DNA of 64,000 nucleotides, from the NCBI GenBank assembly GCA_011947345.1, contig JAAVTG010000074.1, positions 1-64,000 on the forward strand, read 5' to 3'. Numbering within the stretch: the stretch's first letter is position 1; every line of letters begins with the position of its first letter. The position numbers were made by a program, and so were the translations under genes. The notes under the pieces are model-generated. The model was not told where the DNA came from. It worked only from the letters and a program-made list of their open reading frames with translations, and searched no databases. Source of the stretch: Phytophthora quininea. Its lineage: Eukaryota > Oomycota > Peronosporomycetes > Peronosporales > Peronosporaceae. Shown here one piece after another: positions 9,888-19,601 of the stretch.

Positions 9888-10440
9888 GCACGACGTCAGT
9901 TTAGGTTGACCCGATAGATAGACTGTAACACTGTTCACGTATATTGTAAAGACTTCGACGTCGTTAGACCTCCACATCAATAACTCATCAGCACTTCCAT
10001 AACGAATTGTTTAAAACAAAGGCGGGTGCGACAATGGAAGGGAAAGAGGTCGTGATCGAGATGTTCCCTCTTCCTCCCGCGCGCGAGTCTATTAGTTCCC
10101 TCCAATTGAGCAATCAGCTAGACACCGAGTGGGTCTTTAAGCCGCACGAAGACTCTCGATATTTTAGGTTGCCACACCAGCTCATATTGCAATCTCCCAG
10201 CAAGTGAATTAGCATCTCGCATCGCACCTTTCCCTACCCAAGCACCATGCCTGCCTCTTCTATTCGCGCTTATCGCACCTCACGGTTTTCAAGATGCTCG
10301 TTTTCCCAAAGCGATGCTCGCCGAGCCTTCCTCCAGCTTCAAGAGCAAGAGGCTGAGCGGGTCAGCAAGAGGGCCCGCCACCAACCTGACCCACTCCCTC
10401 CCGAAGAAGGTGATGCGGACTCTCCCCACCCCTCCTCGAC
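9888..10440 (+). other. intergenic; copy E 3' flank and left flank of the transposase remnant
   Basis: No convincing gene. The first ~40 bp still resembles the 3' flank of copy C. A 66-codon open frame at 10007-10207 and a 76-codon frame at 10247-10477 have no recognised features; the second could be the N-terminal tail of the transposase that follows. Confidence 0.4.
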
Positions 10441-11573
10441 ACCTTCCAGCTGTCGATCCGCAATGACGGGGTGTTGAAGATGACCAACTTTACGCCATCG
10501 GAGATTGTGAGGATTTGGGGGCGCGTGAGCGGCTTCATGTCCAAGCGATGGAACCTAGTGTGGGGCAATAAATGTCATCTCCCTCCTGTCGACGTGCTCT
10601 TCATGGTGCTAAGTGTCCTAAAAACTGCGGGCGCTGGGACGTGCTCGGTAACTCCTTCGGCATCAAGCCAAGGACGTTTGAGAAGATGGTCCTGCGCTTT
10701 TTGAGTCTGCTGTCTCCGCATCTTTTCAAGCTGTACGTGGTCAACGCAGAGCGAGAGTACACGATGAAGAAGGTCACTCTAGCGGGCCATGCGTTCTCTC
10801 ATTATCCGGCTGCTCGCTACGCGGTAGATGTCACTTTTCAGCAGTCCGACATGCCCAGCGGCACGCAGCAAGAGAGGGTTGGCTACTACTCGGCGAAGCA
10901 TAAATTGCATGGCTTCAAAACGGAAGTTTCCGTAATCTCCACTGGCCTAGCTATCGGCTGCTCGCACCACTACCATGATGCTGTTGCTGCCATTAGCATT
11001 TTTCGGAGCAATGTCGACTTCCATGTGGCTGCGTCAGCCAAGAGAAACGAGGAAGATAGCATGCCTGATGATGGTCCCCTGTTGGCCGAGTAACCGGAGT
11101 CGTGGGCAATTCTTGCGGACAAAGGGTACGAGGGTCTTGCCGATGAAAGGAGAGTCATCCACCCTCAACGCCGCCGTCATTCTACTCCACTAATCTTAGA
11201 GGAAGAAGCTCTCAACCATGACATCTCCTCGGATCGCATCATCCGTCGAAAACGTTTTTGGGAGGCTCTGCACTCTATGGGGTGTGTGCTCAGATAAATA
11301 CTGCTGGCAGGAGAAGAGCTACGAGATCTTTTTTGAGCTTGCGTTGCACTCACCAACGTGCACATATGTGTCCACCCGCTTCGTGCCGATGACGGCACCT
11401 GCTCTCAAGACTACGTGCGCCGACTGTACTCCATTGGAACACCCGATCGTGAAAAACACCGCGAACGTAGCAGAAGAGCACGAAAAAGACGCCAACTGCG
11501 GCTGGCGACGCAAATGCCAGCTCTTGAAGGCGAGTCGGACGAAGACTCATCCGGCTTTAGCACTGAGTACTAG
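10441..11573 (+). pseudogene. PIF/Harbinger-like (DDE_Tnp_4) transposase remnant
   Basis: Joined across frames, the translation gives a DDE transposase of the PIF/Harbinger type: VDVTFQQ around 10828-10848 (first Asp), YYSAKHKLHGFKTEVSV at about 10885, LADKGYEGL near 11125 (second Asp) and VENVFGRLCTLWGV near 11245 (Glu). Frames change near 10620, where an A5 run would need to be A6 to keep CGRWDVL in frame, near 11093 where a TAA interrupts, and again near 11350. I could not find terminal inverted repeats with confidence. Non-functional as read; part of the decay may be sequencing indels. Confidence 0.75.
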
Positions 11574-11607
11574 TGATACAGTTTTTGGTAGCGTAGGTTG
11601 CGCGTAA

Positions 11608-12376
11608 ATCAATTTCTGGCTGCCCAAGCAAAACCTCGTGGTTCAGTTATGATTCGAGCAAAGTGGTGATATGTGCGTAGAAAACTATAACAGGGAGCCT
11701 GCGTAATGCACATGGCCGTCTTGAGCGAGACCCGCATCGTATCGGAACGGACCCGCTGTATGATCGAGAGAGACACTCTACGAAGTACCTCGTTTTTGAA
11801 ATCGACCTCTATTGTATTAGGGGAGTCGAACATCCCAAAAAATGTGCTCAGTTTGAGGCGAGGTATCTGCTCAAACTTTGCGTTACTTCAGCTTATTTCG
11901 CTGTAAGCCACCTCCGGAGATGGCTTATGGTGAAATGAGCAGCTCATTTGGAGAAAGCTCATTTGAGGCTCATTTTTACCCAAAATAAGACAAAAATGCC
12001 TGATACTTGCATCGATTATTTCCTTTTTAGTGGTCTATGCGCGGTACTTGTCCCCGATACCTTGCAGCACATCGCAGTCAAACCGAGTCAAAAGCCAATC
12101 CCCGCTCAATTCCCGCTCAATTCCAGAGTAGTTTCTGCTCAGTTCTGGGGCCATTTTCTGCTTAGAATTTTGTGCTCATTTCGTAAGGTTCCCTATAATA
12201 TCGGGATTTTGGTGTGCATTAGCTTCTTGTGGTTTCCTGGATACCACGAAGTAGTGGTTGCCAGATATTTTCCTTGAATCTTGATCAACGGCTATGAAAC
12301 AATGGTGCATTCATTGCTTTCCCGGGCAGTTATGTTAGGATCGATCGCAATCGCCTCGACATCGCTAGCATCGTTC
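11608..12376. other. AT-richer intergenic DNA with local duplications
   Basis: No gene recognised. It contains a near-palindrome at 11907-11926 (agccacctcc/ggagatggct), several repeats of GCTCATTT between about 11940 and 11975, and a tandem CCCGCTCAATT pair near 12105-12125. It may hold the far end of the Harbinger-like element. Confidence 0.4.
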
Positions 12377-13372
12377 GCTGGTGACGAGATTGAAAAACGC
12401 TTTTAAAAGGTTAAAAGTCGACGCTCGATATGATCCAGATCAACAAAGTCAACCGTACAAGTAAATGCGCAAAGTCTATTGGTATTGGTGTCAGCTACTC
12501 CTCACGAAACTTTCTTAGGCTTGATGTGGAAGTGGCGGGTGGTGGATCTCCACGCACAACCGATACAGACCAGCACCGGCAACACCGCCCAAAAGATCCG
12601 CCACAATCGGGATCCAGAAGTAGTAGTTGCGCGTCGTGAACACCTTGGAGCCCCACCCAGCGCAGAACGTGAACAGCCGAGGACCCAAGTCACGCGCAGG
12701 GTTCACAGCGTAGCCAGTGTTCATGCCGAACGCCATGCCCAGCGCCATGATCATCAACGCAAACGCGAACGGTGCGCCGACGGGGCCCGCCGGACGGTTG
12801 CGCTGGTCCGTGATGGCGTAGATGCTCAGCACCAGCATGGCCGTGCCGATGAACTCGGTGTAGAAGGCCGTGTAGTTGGAGATCTGGTCGCTCGGGTACG
12901 TCGAGAAGCTGCTCTGCGTGGTCTCGCGGTCCGGGTCCACCACGTTCAGGTTCTGGTACTGCATGACGTAGATGACGAAGGCGCCGCAGAAGGCTCCGAG
13001 CAGCTGCGAGATCATGTAACCGGGCGCCTTCCACCACGGCAGACGACCGTACACGCAGTGGGCCAGCGTGACGGCCGTGTTGAGGTTGGCGCCAGAGATG
13101 CCCTCGGAGCAGTAGACGCCGATGAGCACGCCGATGCCCCAGCACATGTTGATGCTGAGCCACGTGCCGTTGGCGTCCTTGGAGTTGGTCACTTGGTTGT
13201 TGACGCCCATGCCGAAGACGATCATGACGAAGGTGCCGAGGAACTCGGCGAAGCACTCTCGGAGGTGCACCGAGTTGACGGCGAAGCGGTAGAGTCCCTT
13301 ACGCTCGACCGGGATGATGGTGGTCGCCTTGGGGGTGTCGGGCATGCCGGCGTAGCCGTTCTCGATCTTGTT
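12377..13372. repeat. left arm of 1.0 kb inverted repeat (copy F side)
   Basis: Reverse complement of about 16041-17038. It includes most of copy F and about 140 bp of 3' flank; identity stops inside the N-terminal tail on one side and at the CGCTGGTGACGAG block on the other. Visible differences are mainly A4/A5 and A5/T5 run lengths and a few substitutions. Confidence 0.85.
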
Positions 13373-13408
13373 GACCAGGTCGTAGCCGAGGTCTTGCGTG
13401 GAAGCCAT
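12515..13408 (-). CDS. aquaglyceroporin-like MIP channel, 297 aa (copy F)
   Basis: Complete MIP channel. The ATG at 13406-13408 (MASTQDLGYD) is chosen because it aligns with sister starts and lies about 90 bp downstream of an initiator motif; the open frame runs 74 codons further upstream through that motif. The tail carries KIENGYAGMPDTPK. Pore motifs are NTA and NPARDLGPR. The last helix reads ADLLGGVAG and the protein ends HHPPLPHQA, shared with copy G. The 3' flank is shared with G in inverted orientation while the 5' flank is private. Confidence 0.93.
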   Translation of the reverse strand: MASTQDLGYDLVNKIENGYAGMPDTPKATTIIPVERKGLYRFAVNSVHLRECFAEFLGTFVMIVFGMGVNNQVTNSKDANGTWLSINMCWGIGVLIGVYCSEGISGANLNTAVTLAHCVYGRLPWWKAPGYMISQLLGAFCGAFVIYVMQYQNLNVVDPDRETTQSSFSTYPSDQISNYTAFYTEFIGTAMLVLSIYAITDQRNRPAGPVGAPFAFALMIMALGMAFGMNTGYAVNPARDLGPRLFTFCAGWGSKVFTTRNYYFWIPIVADLLGGVAGAGLYRLCVEIHHPPLPHQA

Positions 13409-13495
13409 GACTTGGACGATGACACTGGGCTTGTAGAGCTGCGGGTCGCTTAGCCACTCGATGACTTGGAGTGGGTCAGGACTTGACTGGTGGAT

Positions 13496-13513
13496 GGCGA
13501 AAAGCAGAATGGC
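13496..13513 (-). promoter_or_regulatory. oomycete initiator-type core promoter of copy F
   Basis: Minus strand GCCATTCTGCTTTTCGCC, matching the initiators of the sister genes; about 90 bp before the chosen ATG. Confidence 0.5.
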
Positions 13514-15912
13514 GTCTCCAAGTTGGCCATCGCGAGGAGCAAAACTCAGAAACGAGTCGACGTCCGCGCGTGCAACGCAAAGCAGCGAAGGACTCGTCGA
13601 GATGTGCATGCAAGACTTCCTGTCACACAAGCACCAAGTCGTGAATTAGTTCCTCCCTTGTGTATTAATTTCAGGTCCCTCGTTTCTACCGGGTCTGGAG
13701 CCTGCTTGGTGCGCTGCGTTTCTTTGCCGTAGGAAGGTGCTTGGTCTCCATCGACCTTGTTGAATGGAACGACTCGTTACCTTGGAGACCGTATTGAAGG
13801 AGACGTATGGTCGTCTTGTAGCTTTGACACTTTGCATCTCGCGCCACATTGCCCCCAGCGACCATAAGCTTTGTTGTGTCATGTGAAGTGACTTACCGGC
13901 ATCTGAAGGGAACACCAGATGAGTTGACCAACGTTTTCGGTATTGATAAGCAAAGGTGGATCGCTAGCGAACCGCTGTTGTTTCTACTCTATCGATAAAG
14001 AACGCTTATCTGTGTAAACTAAAAGCACCGCCGGAAGTATTTATTGGAATTATTGCCTCCTTACAAACGGAGCTGTTAATTCGGCGGCATTCAAAGTTGG
14101 AGCTTTCATCACCAACACAAACTTCATCGCGCACTGCTCATCGTGCTTATTGACATGCGTACAAACCTTTGCTGTGTCAAATTCCTGTCGTAGTTGTTTC
14201 GCTCGAGGCAATTTGCCCGACTACAGCAACATATCTTTTCTGCTGCGTCGTTTAGTCATAACCTGGACAATCGCCCCTCTTTTCTATCGCCCGCCTCAAG
14301 CGATGTTGCTTGCTCAAACGATAACCTTGCCTTGCCAAGCAACTGGTCGTGCTCTCAGTTATTCACGTTCTCCCCGTGGATATGTTCATAACGACTCGTG
14401 AAAAGATAAGGTGGTGAAACCCAACTACCGATACGCTCGCCATAGCATCTGGTGTTCTATTCGGATCAAGTCACACGCTACGCTGAGCACCAATGTCATT
14501 AATGTGGTCTCCAAGGCGGTGGGAGGCGTCCATTCCAGAAAGGTCGATCAAGACCAAGCACCCAAACCACGCAAAGAAACGCAGTGCACCAAGCAGCCTC
14601 CGCCATTTACGCTACAAACGAGGTGAAGACCGAGTTTCGAGACGTAGTACAATCGATGGTGCTGCTTATCCATCAGCCACAAATATGCGTTGCTCTCCGC
14701 GGTAATGGCGAGTATTTTCCTACAGCGACGGCAGTATCGATTGTCTGCAGGTTTGTGCAAGCGCAATGGTGGTGACCATGAATCTGGGCGAAAAATAAGC
14801 GCGTGCCGCCTCTCCTTTTGACAGGTTGGATCGCGGCGCATAACAGTCGCGCCTGTGTCCGCATGGGACAGACAAGCTGTACTCACGCCGCAGCGACTTG
14901 CTTGCTCAGATTAACCCACATAGAGACGATTACAATCAACTAACGTCGTCTCCCCGAAATCACTCTGCTCCACCAACGCCTCGCTCCGGCATTGCCACGG
15001 CGCATGGAGCGGGCCTGGAATGACAAAAGGTGCGAGTGCTCTAGACTCAAGCATACTATTGCACTTGTTGGCGAACTCCGATCGAAAGGGATCGCTTGCG
15101 GCGCAGATTAACTTTCGAGTTGAAGACTCGTCGGCACGACCGCGGCAGCTTTGCACGGACCAACACAATGCTGTCGGCGAAGCCCAGTTACAGGGACAGG
15201 AAACAGAAAGACAACGTCCTTGCGATTAGCCATAGGCTAGCAGCAACGACGCCGCCGCCACACGGTAGATTGTAGTCTGTAAGTGCCTGAGTGAGGTCAC
15301 CTTTCTAAGCGTTTGATTGTATTTGCCAAGTACGTCGCCGAGGCTGTTAAAGCACCGAGATCTGGGAGGTAGGACGAGAATTCAAATAACTCAGCAGACC
15401 ACGAGACCGGAGGAATGAGCGGCCCTCTTCCCTCCAGTGCATTAAAATTCGCCGCCGAAAATGTCGTTACCGTACGAGTATGAATGATCACTACGATATT
15501 GCGGCTGCCCCTGTTGGTCTCTTCAGCCGCTCCTACTTATCTACTCTAACGTAGTCCCCATCGTCCAGCTAAGACAAGGAACCTCCCGAGACTCCTGGCG
15601 TGAATTCACACTGTACTAGTTGCCCATTTTGTCAATCACTGGTGGACCGGCACAGCCGCCACGTCGACTGCCAAATCGCCTGCGGAGAGGCAGGCGCCGC
15701 CCAAGCATGCGAAGTCAGACGAGCAGCGACTGTCCTGGCTTGCCCGCAAAGATTCGTGTGATCACAATCCCCGGCCGCGCTCTGCGATCCGTCAAAAGTG
15801 ACCTGTTGACGCTCCAGCCTCAAGAGAAACGCGCTCGCGTGCGTCGCGGTCAATTAAAAATCGACGCTGTTTCGTGCCAGCCCAAGCAGCTTTCCGTGGC
15901 GACCCCTTCCGT
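13514..15912. other. 2.4 kb intergenic between divergent copies F and G
   Basis: No credible gene. Open frames of 60-112 codons occur on both strands but overlap each other, lack recognisable domains and lack an initiator motif. The region separates two head-to-head channel genes and should hold both promoters. Confidence 0.45.
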
Positions 15913-15929
15913 TCATTCTCGTTTTCACC
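15913..15929 (+). promoter_or_regulatory. oomycete initiator-type core promoter of copy G
   Basis: TCATTCTCGTTTTCACC, the best initiator match in the array, 36 bp before the ATG at 15965. Confidence 0.65.
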
Positions 15930-15964
15930 GACCGGCAATCAACTGACACAAGGACCAAGACCCA

Positions 15965-16897
15965 ATGGCTCCGCAACCGTCCAACCAAGACGTCGCCATC
16001 GCGCCGGCCAACGACATTCAACAGTTCGACGATCAAGTCGACAAGATCGAGAACGGCTACGCCGGCATGCCCGACACTCCCAAGGCGACCACCATCATCC
16101 CGGTCGAGCGTAAGGGACTCTACCGCTTCGCCGTCAACTCGGTGCACCTCCGAGAGTGCTTCGCCGAGTTCCTCGGCACCTTCGTCATGATCGTCTTCGG
16201 CATGGGCGTCAACAACCAAGTGACCAACTCCAAGGACGCCAACGGCACGTGGCTCAGCATCAACATGTGCTGGGGCATCGGCGTGCTCATCGGCGTCTAC
16301 TGCTCCGAGGGCATCTCTGGCGCCAACCTCAACACGGCCGTCACGCTGGCCCACTGCGTGTACGGTCGTCTGCCGTGGTGGAAGGCGCCCGGTTACATGA
16401 TCTCGCAGCTGCTCGGAGCCTTCTGCGGCGCCTTCGTCATCTACGTCATGCAGTACCAGAACCTGAACGTGGTGGACCCGGACCGCGAGACCACGCAGAG
16501 CAGCTTCTCGACGTACCCGAGCGACCAGATCTCCAACTACACGGCCTTCTACACCGAGTTCATCGGCACGGCCATGCTGGTGCTGAGCATCTACGCCATC
16601 ACGGACCAGCGCAACCGTCCGGCGGGCCCCGTCGGCGCACCGTTCGCGTTTGCGTTGATGATCATGGCGCTGGGCATGGCGTTCGGCATGAACACTGGCT
16701 ACGCTGTGAACCCTGCGCGTGACTTCGGTCCTCGGCTGTTCACGTTCTGCGCCGGGTGGGGCTCCAAGGTGTTCACGACGCGCAACTACTACTTCTGGAT
16801 CCCGATTGTGGCGGATCTTTTGGGCGGTGTTGCCGGTGCTGGTCTGTATCGGTTGTGCGTGGAGATCCACCACCCGCCACTTCCACATCAAGCCTAA
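15965..16897 (+). CDS. aquaglyceroporin-like MIP channel, 310 aa (copy G)
   Basis: Complete MIP channel starting MAPQPSNQD. The N-terminal 60 residues are polar and end with KIENGYAGMPDTPK. The core is near-identical to the other copies; the second pore motif is NPARDFGPR, the Phe form also found in copy H but not in A-F. The C-terminus HHPPLPHQA equals copy F. The body and ~140 bp of 3' flank mirror copy F, whereas upstream DNA and the first ~25 codons are private. Confidence 0.94.
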   Translation: MAPQPSNQDVAIAPANDIQQFDDQVDKIENGYAGMPDTPKATTIIPVERKGLYRFAVNSVHLRECFAEFLGTFVMIVFGMGVNNQVTNSKDANGTWLSINMCWGIGVLIGVYCSEGISGANLNTAVTLAHCVYGRLPWWKAPGYMISQLLGAFCGAFVIYVMQYQNLNVVDPDRETTQSSFSTYPSDQISNYTAFYTEFIGTAMLVLSIYAITDQRNRPAGPVGAPFAFALMIMALGMAFGMNTGYAVNPARDFGPRLFTFCAGWGSKVFTTRNYYFWIPIVADLLGGVAGAGLYRLCVEIHHPPLPHQA

Positions 16898-17038
16898 GAA
16901 AGTTTCGTGAGGAGTAGCTGACACCAATACCAATAGACTTTGCGCATTTACTTGTACGGTTGACTTTGTTGATCTGGATCATATCGAGCGTCGACTTTTA
17001 ACCTTTTAAAAAGCGTTTTTCCATCTCGTCACCAGCGT
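16041..17038. repeat. right arm of 1.0 kb inverted repeat (copy G side)
   Basis: Mirror of 12377-13372. The 3' flank from the stop codon to the CTCGTCACCAGCG block is preserved, so the duplication or conversion covered coding and non-coding DNA. Confidence 0.85.
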
Positions 17039-18289
17039 AATGTCAGATAAAGCGTAATAAAGCTTGACACTACTGTGCATTTGATTTCCGCCTTGCGTTG
17101 TATCTAATTGTTGGAAGTAGTAAGGTAGCGTTGCTGTACTACTCGGCGGAAACAATTGCTGGTTGTTGGGGCTTGTCATGGAAATTGACAAGCGGAAAAC
17201 GATCGAGGTTGATCAGGTACGAACCGTGAACGATGCTACGGCTTTTGCATTTCAGCCTGGCCGTCGCTAGTGGTTGCCTGCCATTCGAATCTGTCGTGAA
17301 AAGACAAGCACGCGTCGCTGGATCCTTTTGACAGCTCGAAAACTCCTCGACCTAGCCCTGGACGGGCCGTACAATTGCGCTGACGGACGCTGTTAAGTTG
17401 ACAGAGTCCGTGTCAAGCCAGCGCAAAAAGTCAGCGATAAGATGAGTAAGCGACACTGGGGAGGACGCCTCGGGTTTGGATTGGTCGCTGGTCTTCCTGA
17501 CTAGTAGGTCTGACGCGTGCTTTTAGTTGATTACTAACGAGGACTCGGCTAAAAAGCATAGATACGAGTCGGTAACCAGCATGCGTGTTGGATCGCGCCG
17601 CTCGGCCCGGTCGACTGCCGCTGTGCCAGAATCTTCTTCGCTAGAAAAATGGACAATCTGTGAAGATGGATCGGAGTCGTCTCACGGCCGCCAAGCAACA
17701 GCTCAAAAGCGGAAGATCACTTTCCACTTTGCATGCCAAGTTATCAGCTACTGCTAGAGCATCTTGCCGAACAAGGCAAGTAGCATATCGACGCTGTGCT
17801 GGGCAGTTAGTGAATGGGAGATGTCTGTCATTCAGGTGCAGCGCTCACATTAGCCTTTGCTCTCCAGAGACTTGAGTATCAACTGTAGAAAACGCTCCCT
17901 GGCACAGATGAAAAGTAAAATCGATCACCACCGAGTAGTGTTCGATTCAATAGCATTTTGTTTTGCTTCGACTACTCGTTCAAACGCACAGGGAGTTTGA
18001 AGGCATGGAACTTCTTATCGCGTGGTGCTCGATGTCGTCTCTATTGCACTTGTCGTCGTGATTTCTGCATGGACGCGCGTCGGCACCAAGCAGAAATTAA
18101 CACCGAAATTAATCCCACTTTCGCGGACAAGTCGAGCGCAGGCAGGCACGGAACCGGAGATCGATGGTGCGACTGATACTGCGGCTTCCGTGGCGCCACG
18201 GGCCCAGCGTTCGATCGATAGTCTGAGCATTCGAGGTGGCCTGCAACCCCACACGTCCAGCCAGACCGGAGACCATGGCCATCTCAATT
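17039..18289 (+). other. 1.25 kb intergenic between copies G and H
   Basis: No gene recognised. Short open frames here have no domain signature. The last part feeds into an open frame that reads through into copy H but carries the H initiator, so it is treated as upstream DNA. Confidence 0.45.
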
Positions 18290-18306
18290 TCATTCTGCAT
18301 TTCACC
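18290..18306 (+). promoter_or_regulatory. oomycete initiator-type core promoter of copy H
   Basis: TCATTCTGCATTTCACC, a full match to Inr plus ATTT-type flank, 31 bp before the ATG at 18337. Confidence 0.65.
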
Positions 18307-18336
18307 ACCTCCCCGTCAATCGGAAACTCCTCGGCC

Positions 18337-19275
18337 ATGGCACCTGTCCCTTTAAACCAGGACTCCAACGTCGACGCCGCCCCTATCATGGCCGAACCGC
18401 TCGCCATCAATGACGACTTCGACAAAACTGAGAATGGATACGCCGGCATGACCTCAACCCCCAAGGTAACGGCCGCGTACAAACCGCGTACGGGACTCTA
18501 CCGCTTCGCCGTCAACTCGGTGCACCTCCGAGAGTGCTTCGCCGAGTTCCTCGGCACCTTCGTCATGATCGTCTTCGGCATGGGTGTCAACAACCAGGTG
18601 ACCAACTCCAAGGACGCCAACGGCACGTGGCTCAGCATCAACATGTGCTGGGGCATCGGCGTGCTCATCGGCGTCTACTGCTCCGAGGGCATCTCTGGCG
18701 CCAACCTCAACACGGCCGTCACGCTGGCCCACTGCGTGTACGGTCGTCTGCCGTGGTGGAAGGCGCCCGGTTACATGATCTCGCAGCTGCTCGGAGCCTT
18801 CTGCGGCGCCTTCGTCATCTACGTCATGCAGTACCAGAACCTGAACGTGGTGGACCCGGACCGCGAGACCACGCAGAGCAGCTTCTCGACGTACCCGAGC
18901 GACCAGATCTCCAACTACACGGCCTTCTACACCGAGTTCATCGGCACGGCCATGCTGGTGCTGAGCATCTACGCCATCACGGACCAGCGCAACCGTCCGG
19001 CGGGCCCCGTCGGCGCACCGTTCGCGTTTGCGTTGATGATCATGGCGCTGGGCATGGCGTTCGGCATGAACACTGGCTACGCTGTGAACCCTGCGCGTGA
19101 CTTCGGTCCTCGGCTGTTCACGTTCTGCGCCGGGTGGGGCTCCAAGGTGTTCACGACGCGCAACTACTACTTCTGGATCCCGATTGTGGCGGATCTTTTG
19201 GGCGGTGTTGCCGGTGCTGGTCTGTATCGGTTGTGCGTGGAGATCCACCACCCGCCACTTCCACATCAGGAGTAA
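18337..19275 (+). CDS. aquaglyceroporin-like MIP channel, 312 aa (copy H)
   Basis: Complete MIP channel starting MAPVPLNQD, although the open frame continues 105 codons upstream; the initiator at 18290-18306 argues for the internal Met. The tail contains KTENGYAGMTSTPK, a divergent form of the shared tail motif. Pore motifs are NTA and NPARDFGPR. The 3' coding end matches copies F and G down to PPLPHQ, then the last codon and all flanking DNA are private. It is the last member of the array in this window. Confidence 0.93.
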   Translation: MAPVPLNQDSNVDAAPIMAEPLAINDDFDKTENGYAGMTSTPKVTAAYKPRTGLYRFAVNSVHLRECFAEFLGTFVMIVFGMGVNNQVTNSKDANGTWLSINMCWGIGVLIGVYCSEGISGANLNTAVTLAHCVYGRLPWWKAPGYMISQLLGAFCGAFVIYVMQYQNLNVVDPDRETTQSSFSTYPSDQISNYTAFYTEFIGTAMLVLSIYAITDQRNRPAGPVGAPFAFALMIMALGMAFGMNTGYAVNPARDFGPRLFTFCAGWGSKVFTTRNYYFWIPIVADLLGGVAGAGLYRLCVEIHHPPLPHQE

Positions 19276-19601
19276 GTGGAGTTGGAATTAGAGGATCACG
19301 TTTGGTGTCCAAGAAGACACTGAGCGTACAACGCAGCACCGACATGTTTGGAAGCGTTCCGCGCTTTTGGGGCCCTTGGCCCAGATAACCTAGAGAGAAA
19401 ATTAAGAGCTGTGTTTTGCATGTTCATTCGTGTTGCGACGAAAGAGGACTATGAGTTGTCTAGAAGGCCTTGAAAAATGCAGAACAATTTGTCGGTACTT
19501 GATGATCTCGAGCTCGAAAGCAATGCAAACAAAAATTAACCTGCGTCACCATGGTATCTACAGCGAAGAAAACAACAACAATTTCTTGACCCGGAGTAAG
19601 T
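19276..19601. other. intergenic between convergent copy H and the glutaredoxin-like gene
   Basis: About 325 bp holding the two 3' ends; nothing else seen. Confidence 0.4.

Noticed and set aside
10007..10207. 66-codon frame before the Harbinger-like transposase
   Set aside because: No similarity seen and no conserved feature; not enough to call a gene.
13514..15912. Several 60-112 codon frames between channel copies F and G
   Set aside because: Overlapping frames on both strands with no motif, promoter or repeat; compatible with chance.
18022..18336. 105-codon N-terminal extension of channel copy H
   Set aside because: It reads through the initiator motif and has no counterpart in sister genes.
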